Made by a program: the position numbers and the translations under genes. The notes under the pieces are model-generated. The model saw only the letters and a program-made list of their open reading frames with translations, was not told the DNA's origin and did not search any database. From NCBI RefSeq assembly GCF_030406325.1, contig NZ_JAUEQY010000007.1, positions 248,001-312,000 on the forward strand: a stretch of DNA of 64,000 nucleotides, in the 5' to 3' direction. This DNA is from Actinomadura sp. DC4. GTDB lineage: Bacteria > Actinomycetota > Actinomycetes > Streptosporangiales > Streptosporangiaceae. This document shows, in pieces, positions 52,928 through 60,262 of this stretch; within the stretch, counting starts at the first letter, position 1, and the number at the start of each line of letters is the position of its first letter.

Positions 52928-53205
52928 GAACAAGTCTGGACCAGCAGGTCCTGGACCAGCTGGAACCCCGCGATCGGGCGGCCGAACTGCTCGCGCTCCT
53001 TCGCGTACGCGAAGGCGAGCTCGCACGCGCCCATCATGACGCCGACGGCGAAGGTGGCGTTGCCGACATGGACGGGTCGACGCGGTTCATCTCCAGCGCG
53101 ACGAACCCGGTCAGCAGGCTCCGCGCCCCGCGCGAGGCCGGCCCCGCGATGTCCGGCTCCGCGAAACCGGGAACGAGGTGGTGGGGGAACTCCGCCGCGC
53201 CCCGG
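52928..53205 (-). pseudogene. Fragments of an acyl-CoA dehydrogenase and a second regulator-like protein
   Basis: The minus strand at 53076-52935 reads VGNATFAVGVMMGACELAFA then YAKEREQFGRPIAGFQLVQD, the classic C-terminal half of acyl-CoA dehydrogenases. Just upstream, 53205-53085 in another frame reads FPHHLVPGFAEPD and RGARSLLTGFVALEMNR, resembling a TetR C-terminal domain. Neither has a start or a complete fold. The second identification is weak. Confidence 0.5.
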
Positions 53206-53286
53206 TCGCCGGTCTCCTACCTCCCCTCAGGCGGGATGCTCGCCGATCCCCGGATGAGGGGCGGATGACGGGGTAGGCGCACCACT

Positions 53287-54318
53287 ATGCGGATCGTCAT
53301 CACCGGAGCCACGGGCAACGTCGGGACCAGCACCGTACGGGCCCTGGCGGCCGACCCTGCCGTCACGTCGCTCCTGTGCCTCGCCCGCCGTACGCCGGAC
53401 TGGCAGGTCCCGAAGGCCGAGTGGGCGCGGGCGGACGTCGCCGAGACCGACCTGGTGCCGCTGCTGCGCGGCGCGGACGCGGTCATCCACCTGGCCTGGG
53501 CGTTCCAGCCGACCCACGACGCCGCGGCGACCTGGCGGACCAACGTCACGGGGAGCACGCGGGTGTTCTCGGCGGTGGCCGCGGCCGGCGTGCCCGCGCT
53601 GGTCCACGCCTCGTCGGTCGGCGCCTACTCCCCCGGCCCCAAGGACCGGGCGGTGGACGAGTCCTGGCCCACCGACGGCTGGCCGGGCGCCTCCTACACC
53701 CGCGAGAAGGCCTACCTGGAGCGCGTCCTGGACGCCTTCGAGGCCAGGAACCCCGGCTGCCGGGTGGTCCGGCTCCGGCCCGGTTTCATCTTCAAGCGGG
53801 AGGCCGCGCAGGAGCAGCGCCGCATCTTCGGCGGCCCGCTCGTGCCCACCGTGGACGTACGCCGGCTGCCGGTCGTGCCCGACGTCCCCGGGCTGCGCTT
53901 CCAGGTCGTGGCCGCCGAGGACGCCGCCGAGGCGTACCGGCTGGCCGCTCTGGGAGAGGCGCGGGGGCCGTTCAACATCGCCGCCGAACCGCCGGTCGGC
54001 ACTCCCGAGCTGGCCGAGGCCCTGGACGCCCGGCCCGTACGCGTGCCGGCCACCCTCGTCCGTACGGCCGTGGCCGCCGGCTGGCACCTCAACCTGGTCC
54101 CGGCCTCGCCCGGCCTGTTCGACGCCGTGCTGCGGCTGCCGATCATGGACACGGCGCGGGCGCGTACCGAGCTCGGGTGGACGCCGCGGCGGAGCGCGGT
54201 GGAGGCTCTACAGGAGTTCTTCGCCGGGCTGAGCGCGGGAGAGGGCATGGACACGCCGCCGCTGGCCGCGCGTACGGGCGGCCGGGTACGGGAGTTCCTG
54301 ACGAGCCGCCGGCTGTGA
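53287..54318 (+). CDS. NAD-dependent epimerase/dehydratase (extended SDR)
   Basis: A 343-residue SDR. MRIVITGATGNVGTSTVRAL is the glycine-rich NAD(P) loop, HLAWAFQPTHD and VHASSVGAYSPG follow, and SYTREKAYLER carries the Tyr-x3-Lys pair. The substrate is unknown; sugar or steroid-like carbonyls are typical. The ATG at 53287 lacks a strong ribosome site. It precedes a patatin-like gene and a glycerolipid acyltransferase on the same strand. Confidence 0.85.
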   Translation: MRIVITGATGNVGTSTVRALAADPAVTSLLCLARRTPDWQVPKAEWARADVAETDLVPLLRGADAVIHLAWAFQPTHDAAATWRTNVTGSTRVFSAVAAAGVPALVHASSVGAYSPGPKDRAVDESWPTDGWPGASYTREKAYLERVLDAFEARNPGCRVVRLRPGFIFKREAAQEQRRIFGGPLVPTVDVRRLPVVPDVPGLRFQVVAAEDAAEAYRLAALGEARGPFNIAAEPPVGTPELAEALDARPVRVPATLVRTAVAAGWHLNLVPASPGLFDAVLRLPIMDTARARTELGWTPRRSAVEALQEFFAGLSAGEGMDTPPLAARTGGRVREFLTSRRL

Positions 54319-54384
54319 CGGGTGGTGATCGATGGCGCGAAAGGGGTACAAGGTGCTACCTCCGTACCAACGACGGGAGACGAT

Positions 54385-55209
54385 GTGGCAGATCACAAAA
54401 CCGCTTTCGTACTCGGCGGCGGGGGCCTGCTCGGCGCGTACGAGGTGGGCATGCTCCGCGCGCTCACCGAGGCCGGCATCAGCCCCGACCTGGTCGTCGG
54501 CACGTCGGTGGGCGCGTTCAACGGCGCGTTCGTCGCCGCGGACCCGGCGAGCGCCGTCGACCTGCTGACCAAGGCCTGGCAGGGCGAGGGCGCGGGCTCG
54601 GTGTTCTCCGGCTCGTTCCTGGCCCGCATGTCCACGCTGGTCCGCTCGGGTACCCACCTGCACTCGACGAGCCTGCTGTCCACGGCGCTGGAGACGTTCA
54701 TCCCGGCCGAGCGGATCGAGGATCTCGCGGTCCCGTTCCACTGCGTGGCCGCCAACATCGAGCGCGCCGAGGCCCGCTGGTTCACCCGCGGCCCCCTGGT
54801 CCCGGCCGTTCTCGCCTCCTGCGCCGTGCCCGGCGTCCTCCCGCCGGTCCGCATCGGCGAGGAGCACTTCTACGACGGCGGGCTCGTGCACAGCATCCCG
54901 ATCGGCCGCGCGGTCCGCGAGGGCGCCCGGACGATCTACGTCCTGCAGGTGGGCCGGATCGAGAGCCCGCTCACCGCGCCGCGACGACCCTGGCAGGTCG
55001 GGCTGGTCGCCTTCGAGATCGCCCGGCGGCACCGCTTCGCCGAGGAGATGTCCGAGCTGCCGGACGACGTGACCGTCCACCTGCTGCCCACGGGAGGGGC
55101 GGGCCCCGGGAACGGCCTCTCCCAACTGCGCTATCGTGACGCGTCGCGTGTCGAGGACAACATCGAAAGGGCCTATGCGGCAAGTAGCGCCTACCTCGCG
55201 CGTGGCTGA
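54385..55209 (+). CDS. Patatin-like phospholipase
   Basis: A 274-residue serine acyl hydrolase. The oxyanion loop GGGGLLGAYEVG (11-22), nucleophile Ser41 in GTSVGAFN, and catalytic Asp164 in YDGGLVHSIP complete the patatin dyad. There is no signal peptide, so it acts in the cytoplasm or at the inner face of the membrane. GTG 54385 has GGGAGA upstream; the frame is open to 54322, but that leader contains a hairpin-like GGTAC/GTACC sequence. It is followed after 18 bases by a lysophospholipid acyltransferase gene, so a lipid-remodelling pair is likely. Confidence 0.9.
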   Translation: MADHKTAFVLGGGGLLGAYEVGMLRALTEAGISPDLVVGTSVGAFNGAFVAADPASAVDLLTKAWQGEGAGSVFSGSFLARMSTLVRSGTHLHSTSLLSTALETFIPAERIEDLAVPFHCVAANIERAEARWFTRGPLVPAVLASCAVPGVLPPVRIGEEHFYDGGLVHSIPIGRAVREGARTIYVLQVGRIESPLTAPRRPWQVGLVAFEIARRHRFAEEMSELPDDVTVHLLPTGGAGPGNGLSQLRYRDASRVEDNIERAYAASSAYLARG

Positions 55210-55227
55210 CCCCCTGGGAGCGGCCCT

Positions 55228-56199
55228 ATGGTCCCGCCGCGTTTCGTACGGCGGCTGGTCTTCACGCCCCTGCTGATCGCCCTCGCGATCACGGCGGGCG
55301 TGCTCTCGCCGCTTCTCCTTCTGGTCGGGCTCCTCGCCTCTCACGGCCGGCACCGGCTGCTGCGGCTCACCGTGGTCGCGGTCGCCTGGATGGAGCTGGA
55401 GGTCGCCGCGGTCTCCGCCACGTTCGCGCTGTGGGTGTCCGGCAACGGCTCCCGGCGCGACCGGTACTACGACCTGTGCGGATGGTTCCTCGGCCGCGTG
55501 TACCGGATCGCGACGCGGGCCTTCGGGCTCGTCGTGGAGATCCAGGAGCCGCTGAACGCCTCCACGGACCGGCCGGTGATCGTCCTGAGCCGGCACGCCG
55601 GGCCGGGCGACTCGTTCCTCATCGTGCACTTCCTGCTCAACGTGTACGGACGCCGCCCGCGCATCGTCCTGAAGGCCGCCCTGCAGCTCGACCCGGCGCT
55701 CGACGCGGTGCTGAACCGGCTGCCCAACGCGTTCGTGTCCGGCAGCGGCGCGCCGCGCGAGGACGCGGTCACCGCGATCGAGCGGCTCGCCGCCGGCATG
55801 GACGGCGGCGACGCGATGCTGATCTTCCCCGAGGGCGGCAACTTCACCCCGCACCGCCGCGTACGCGCCATCCGGCACCTGTGGCGGCAGGGCCACCGGA
55901 CGCGGGCGTCCCGCGCGCGGAGGATGGAGAACGTCCTGCCGCCGCACCTGGCCGGCACGCTCGCCGCGATCGAGGCCGCCCCCGCCGCCGACGTGATCTT
56001 CGTCGCGCACACCGGGTCGGACGACCTGCTCTCGGTCGGCGACGTCTGGCGCGCGCTCCCGATGCGCCGGCCCATGCGCGCCCGGTGGTGGCGAGTGCCG
56101 TACGAGGAGATCCCCGCCGACGGCCGCGAACGCTGGCTCTATGACTGGTGGGAGACCATCGACACCTGGATCGCGGACAACCGGCCGGTCACGGAGTAG
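55228..56199 (+). CDS. 1-acyl-sn-glycerol-3-phosphate acyltransferase-like membrane protein
   Basis: A 323-residue PlsC-family protein with two N-terminal membrane segments (TPLLIALAITAGVLSPLLLL and VVAVAWMELEVAAVSATFAL), the catalytic HxxxxD block in LSRHAGPGDSFLIV, and the glycerol-phosphate-binding IFPEGGNFTP. GGGAG precedes the ATG. It would re-acylate what the neighbouring patatin deacylates. Its last ~20 codons are echoed in degenerate form 261 bp downstream. Confidence 0.88.
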   Translation: MVPPRFVRRLVFTPLLIALAITAGVLSPLLLLVGLLASHGRHRLLRLTVVAVAWMELEVAAVSATFALWVSGNGSRRDRYYDLCGWFLGRVYRIATRAFGLVVEIQEPLNASTDRPVIVLSRHAGPGDSFLIVHFLLNVYGRRPRIVLKAALQLDPALDAVLNRLPNAFVSGSGAPREDAVTAIERLAAGMDGGDAMLIFPEGGNFTPHRRVRAIRHLWRQGHRTRASRARRMENVLPPHLAGTLAAIEAAPAADVIFVAHTGSDDLLSVGDVWRALPMRRPMRARWWRVPYEEIPADGRERWLYDWWETIDTWIADNRPVTE

Positions 56200-56241
56200 C
56201 CCTCGCCACCGTTCCGCGCGGTCGAAGAACATTGCACAGCG

Positions 56242-56286
56242 CGGTCACAACGGTCAGACCGGTGCAAGGTACGGTCAACGCGGTCA
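56242..56286. promoter_or_regulatory. Four CGGTCA direct repeats in two phased pairs
   Basis: CGGTCA occurs at 56242, 56251, 56272 and 56281. Each pair is spaced 9 bp start to start and the pairs are 30 bp apart. This looks like a direct-repeat regulator-binding array. It lies 43 bp after the acyltransferase stop and 335 bp before the sensor kinase gene. Confidence 0.45.
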
Positions 56287-56370
56287 CAGAATGGACCAAC
56301 CGGGCTACAGAGTCGTACCAGTCAATTTCCCCGGCCCCGGCGACGAGCGGCTCCGCACCGGCACGACGCC

Positions 56371-56435
56371 ATCCCCGTGACGGCGAACACCGGCTCCACG
56401 CCTGGTGGCAGACCATTGACACCGGGATCCCCGCA
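56371..56435 (+). pseudogene. Degenerate duplicate of the acyltransferase 3' end
   Basis: This segment aligns to 56110-56172 of the preceding gene at a constant 261-bp offset with small gaps (for example CTGGTGG-AGACCAT-GACACC in both). The translated echo is HRLHAWWQTIDTGIP against the genuine RWLYDWWETIDTWIA. A 29-codon frame from ATG 56291 leads into it. The rest of the 421-bp gap (56200-56620) holds only the repeats described separately. Confidence 0.6.
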
Positions 56436-56518
56436 GCGGAACAGTGCCGTGTCGCGGATGCCACCGTCCCGAGGTGATGGTTCCGCGACACTGGGTTAGC
56501 GCATCGTTCGTAGTACTT

Positions 56519-56538
56519 CTACCGAGCTAGCCCGGTAG
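56519..56538. promoter_or_regulatory. Inverted repeat CTACCG-N8-CGGTAG before the sensor kinase gene
   Basis: A perfect 6-bp inverted repeat with an 8-bp spacer that itself contains the palindrome AGCTAG-CC. It lies 82 bases before the kinase ATG. It may be an autoregulatory site of the two-component system or a weak hairpin. Confidence 0.35.
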
Positions 56539-56620
56539 AGACCGATAGGTATTGGTTGCGAAGCTTCTGCGTGGTCAGCCGGGAGACTGCCAGTCGGTGA
56601 CGTGACAGAAGGGGAGTGTC

Positions 56621-58357
56621 ATGACGGCCGCGCTTTCGTCCACCAGGGCCGGACGGGCTCAGGCAACCGTCCTGCCCGGGCACGGATGGCGGCTGAAGCC
56701 GCTGGCGGTGCGAGTGGCGTTGGTGTTGGCGGTGCTGGTCCCCGCGCTGGCCGAGGGTGGTCTCTGGGTCCGTCACCCACTGACGACCGTGGTGAACCTG
56801 CTGGTCGCCGCAGGGGCTGTGGGAGCGGGGGCGCTCCTGGCCGGCGACGTTCAGCAGCGAGTCACGGGCTATGCGTTGATCGCGTCAGGGGTGGTTCGTC
56901 CGCTGGGGTGGGCGGACGAGTGGGTGACGGGCCCGGGACCGCTGTACTCAGCGGTGTTCGGCTACTTATCGATCACTTTGACCGCGTGGGCGCTCCTGCG
57001 CTATCCCGGATCGTCGCTCGGCCGGTTCCGGCGCCGGTTCATGATCGCGCTGGCCTCGTGGCTGATCGGCGTGCCGGCGATCCAGGTGTGCGTCGCGCGG
57101 CCGGAGTGGGTCGGCGACGAGAACGCCACCTCGGCGACCTGGTGGCCCTACCTCTGGGTCAACCGCCCGGTGTTCGACCTGGTGACCCACGCGCTGATGG
57201 CCGGTTCGGCGCTGCTGGCGGTCGCCTATCTCGCGCTCATGGTGCGCCAGGTGGCCGTCGGCGGCCGGAGTGAGCGCGCCGTACGTCTGCCCGTCGCCGT
57301 CGCGGGCATGCTCGCCGCGGTGGTGTCGGGCTCGGTCCTGGTCGTGACCACCATCACCGGACCACACGAGGAGGTGTTCGCGATCGAAGGGATGGCCCAG
57401 TTGAGCGTGCCGATCGCGTTCCTGGTCTCGTTCGCCCAGCGGCGGCTGACGCGACTGTCGACGCTGGTGTCGGTGCTCGACACCACGAACCCGACGACCC
57501 ACCTGCTGCGTCAGCTCTTGCGCCACAACCTGCGCGACCCGGGGCTGGACCTGCTGGTCTGGTCCGACGCCGACAAGAAATACCTCACGGTCGACGGGGA
57601 GCCCGCCGAGGCCCGCGCCTTCTCGCCCGGCCGCCAGACCATCCCGGTGCAAGGGCGGGCGGACCGCCCGCTGGCGCTGCTCGTGGTGGAGGCCGACGCG
57701 GCCGGCGACTCCGACCTGGTCGACGCCGCGGTGGCGATCAGCAAGCTCGCCCTCGAGAACCTCATGCTCTCGCGCCGCCTGCTGACCGCCGACTACGACG
57801 CGCGCCAGCTCATCGTGGCCGACCTGCACGACGGGGCGCAGAAGGACCTGTGCGCGCTGCGGGTGGCCCTGTCCAAGCTCAGCAGCGCCGACCCCGCGCG
57901 GCTGCCGGTCCTGGTGGAGGAGGCCGACCGGCTCGTCGCGGGCGCGCTGCACGAGCTGCGCGACCTGGCCCACGGCGTCTATCCGCACACCCTGACCCAC
58001 GCCGGGCTCGCCGCGGCGATCGAGGAGACGGCCGACGGCCTCGACCTCATCGTCCACCTCACCGCGCCGGAACACCGCCTGCCGACCACGGTGGAGAAGA
58101 CGCTGTACTTCTTCGCCAGCGAGGCGCTGACCAACGCGCACAAGCACGCCGGCACCATCCACATCGAGGTCGAGATCCGGCAGGCCGGAGGTGTCGTGGT
58201 CGCCGAGGTCCGCGACGACGGCGTCGGCGGGGCCGACGCCGAGGGCCCGGGTCTGGCCCGGCTGCGCGACCGCATCGAGGCGCACGGCGGCCGCCTGCAC
58301 ATCCACAGCCCCCACGGCACCGGAACCCGCGTGGTCGCGAGGATCCCATGCGTGTGA
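56621..58357 (+). CDS. Membrane sensor histidine kinase (NarL/DesK-type, HisKA_3)
   Basis: A 578-residue sensor kinase. The N-terminal half has about eight hydrophobic segments, followed by a GAF-like cytoplasmic region. The phosphoacceptor is His403 in VADLHDGAQKDLCALRVAL, the HisKA_3 signature, and the ATPase has FASEALTNAHKHA (N box), VRDDGVGG (G1) and GTGTRV (G2). GGGGAG precedes the ATG. Its gene overlaps the response regulator gene by 10 bases. The multi-pass input domain suggests a membrane-state or small-molecule signal. Confidence 0.92.
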   Translation: MTAALSSTRAGRAQATVLPGHGWRLKPLAVRVALVLAVLVPALAEGGLWVRHPLTTVVNLLVAAGAVGAGALLAGDVQQRVTGYALIASGVVRPLGWADEWVTGPGPLYSAVFGYLSITLTAWALLRYPGSSLGRFRRRFMIALASWLIGVPAIQVCVARPEWVGDENATSATWWPYLWVNRPVFDLVTHALMAGSALLAVAYLALMVRQVAVGGRSERAVRLPVAVAGMLAAVVSGSVLVVTTITGPHEEVFAIEGMAQLSVPIAFLVSFAQRRLTRLSTLVSVLDTTNPTTHLLRQLLRHNLRDPGLDLLVWSDADKKYLTVDGEPAEARAFSPGRQTIPVQGRADRPLALLVVEADAAGDSDLVDAAVAISKLALENLMLSRRLLTADYDARQLIVADLHDGAQKDLCALRVALSKLSSADPARLPVLVEEADRLVAGALHELRDLAHGVYPHTLTHAGLAAAIEETADGLDLIVHLTAPEHRLPTTVEKTLYFFASEALTNAHKHAGTIHIEVEIRQAGGVVVAEVRDDGVGGADAEGPGLARLRDRIEAHGGRLHIHSPHGTGTRVVARIPCV

Positions 58358-59046
58358 TCATCGCCGACGACGTGCCCATGCTGCGGGACCTCTACCGCCA
58401 GAGCATCCAGGCCCTCGGCGTCGACGTGGTGGCCGAGGCCGCGACAACCGCCGAGCTGCTGATCCACGTCGGTGACCACCGGCCCGACGCCGTGCTGGTC
58501 GACATCAACTTCGGCGGCCACCACGGCCGTCCTCAGGACGACGACGGCCTGCACGCCGCCGAGCGGCTGCGCGCCGACGACCCGCTGCTGGGCATCGTGA
58601 TGTTCTCGGTGCACATGACCCCGGCCTACCTGCGCCGCATCACCGCGATCGGCGACGGCACGCACATCGGCTACCTCGGCAAGGAGCGCATCAAGGACGC
58701 CCGTACGATCGTCGACGCCCTGGCCCGCGTCATCGCCGGCGAGACGGTCATCGACCGGACGCTGGCCGGGCAGATGCTGCGCACGCGCCGCGTCCAGGAC
58801 CCCATGGCCCGGCTGACCGCCCGCCAGCGCGAGGCGCTCGAACTCCTCGCCCAGGGCCGTACGAACAAGGCCATCGCCGAGCAGATGAAGGTCGCGGTCC
58901 CGACCGTGGAGGCCTACCTCAGCGAGGTCTTCAAGGCCCTCGACATCCCGACCTCCCCCGACGACCACAAACGTGTCCTGGCCGTCCTGACCTGGCTCCG
59001 CAGCGCGGGCGCCCGGCCCTTCGACACCCGTGGTCACCAGGGCTGA
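58348..59046 (+). CDS. NarL/FixJ-family response regulator
   Basis: A 232-residue response regulator. The receiver has the acidic pair Asp7/Asp8, the phosphorylation site Asp52 (VLVDINF) and the later Lys in YLGKERIKD. The LuxR-type DNA-binding domain is at ARLTARQREALELLAQGRTN to VEAYLSEVFKALDI. The loop after Asp52 (GGHHGRPQDDD) is longer than usual. It is translationally coupled to the sensor kinase. Confidence 0.92.
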   Translation: MRVIIADDVPMLRDLYRQSIQALGVDVVAEAATTAELLIHVGDHRPDAVLVDINFGGHHGRPQDDDGLHAAERLRADDPLLGIVMFSVHMTPAYLRRITAIGDGTHIGYLGKERIKDARTIVDALARVIAGETVIDRTLAGQMLRTRRVQDPMARLTARQREALELLAQGRTNKAIAEQMKVAVPTVEAYLSEVFKALDIPTSPDDHKRVLAVLTWLRSAGARPFDTRGHQG

Positions 59047-59087
59047 CCCGTGATCCGGCCGAGATGACCGCGCGTAGAGGAGTTTCG

Positions 59088-60260
59088 ATGGCGCAGGCGA
59101 TCGGCATCGATCTGGGCACCACCTACTCCGCCACGGCGGCGGTCCGGCCCGGCGGTGTCCCGGAGGTCTTATGGAACCGTGAGGGCGACCGCCTCACGCC
59201 CTCCGTCGTGCTGTTCCAGGAGTCCGGCCGGGTGCTCGTCGGCAAGAACGCCAAGCACGCGACCAAGAACGCGCCCGAGGACTGCGTGGAGTCCGTCAAG
59301 CGGTGGATGGGCGACCCCGGCTGGGTCTTCGCCGACTCCCACGGCGGCGTGCACGGCGCCGAGGAGATCACCGGCCTGATCCTGCGGCGGCTCGCCGAGG
59401 ACGCCGCCGAGACGCTCGGCGAACCCGTCGGCGACGTCGTGATCACCGTCCCCGCCCACTTCGACGACGCGCGCCGCAAGGCCACCCAGGACGCGGGAGA
59501 GATCGCCGGCCTCAACGTGCTGCGGCTGATCAGCGAGCCCGCGGCGGTGGGCATCGCCTTCGCCGCGGCGGGCGCGGGGCCCGAGACGCTGATGGTCTAC
59601 GACCTCGGTGGCGGCAGGTTCGACGTCACCGTGCTTCGGGTCGACGGGGACGATCTGACGGTCGTCGCCACCGCCGGCGACCGCGATCTCGGCGGCTCCG
59701 ACTTCGACACGCTGCTCATGACGTACGTGGCCGCCGAGGTGTCCGCGCGGCGAGGGCCGGACCTGCTCGACGAGGGCCGGCACCAGGCCGGGTTACGGGA
59801 GAGGTGCGAACAGGCCAAGTACGCGCTGAGCCGTACCGACCAGACCCGGCTGTTCTTCAGCGACGCAGGCCGGAGCTACACGGTCGAGGTGACGCGCGAG
59901 CGGTTCGAGCAGATGGCCGAGGACCTCCTCGGCCGTACCTCGGTCATCACCGAGCAGGTCCTGGAGGAAGCGGGCCTGTCATGGGCGGATGTCGACCGCA
60001 TCCTCCTTGTCGGCGGGTCGACGAGGATGCCGATGGTCCGCCGGAGGATCGAACGGCAGTCCGGCAAGGTCCCCGACATGACCGTGAACCCCGATGAGGC
60101 CGTCGCGGTGGGGGCCGCGATCCTCGCCACGGCGGAGATGACGAGGATGGCAGGGCTCCGCGGCGACACCCCGGTGACGAGCCCGCCGCGGACCGTACGG
60201 GACGTGACCCCCGCGAGGAAGGGCTCGATCGCCGGCCGTCGTCCGCCCGGGGGCGGTTAA
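59088..60260 (+). CDS. Hsp70-family protein reduced to the ATPase domain, catalytic Thr replaced
   Basis: A 390-residue protein covering only the Hsp70 nucleotide-binding domain, with no substrate-binding domain; it ends in a short Pro/Arg/Gly tail. The phosphate-1 motif IGIDLGTTYSA, VITVPAHFDDARR and the adenosine motif ILLVGGSTRMPMV are intact. The phosphate-2 motif reads VYDLGGGRFDVTV, with Arg177 where DnaK has Thr199, the residue that is autophosphorylated and supports hydrolysis. It is thus probably a nucleotide-binding switch rather than a chaperone. ATG 59088 has GAGGAG four to five bases upstream. Two bases separate it from the CHAT-like gene, so they form an operon. Confidence 0.9.
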   Translation: MAQAIGIDLGTTYSATAAVRPGGVPEVLWNREGDRLTPSVVLFQESGRVLVGKNAKHATKNAPEDCVESVKRWMGDPGWVFADSHGGVHGAEEITGLILRRLAEDAAETLGEPVGDVVITVPAHFDDARRKATQDAGEIAGLNVLRLISEPAAVGIAFAAAGAGPETLMVYDLGGGRFDVTVLRVDGDDLTVVATAGDRDLGGSDFDTLLMTYVAAEVSARRGPDLLDEGRHQAGLRERCEQAKYALSRTDQTRLFFSDAGRSYTVEVTRERFEQMAEDLLGRTSVITEQVLEEAGLSWADVDRILLVGGSTRMPMVRRRIERQSGKVPDMTVNPDEAVAVGAAILATAEMTRMAGLRGDTPVTSPPRTVRDVTPARKGSIAGRRPPGGG

Positions 60261-60262
60261 CG

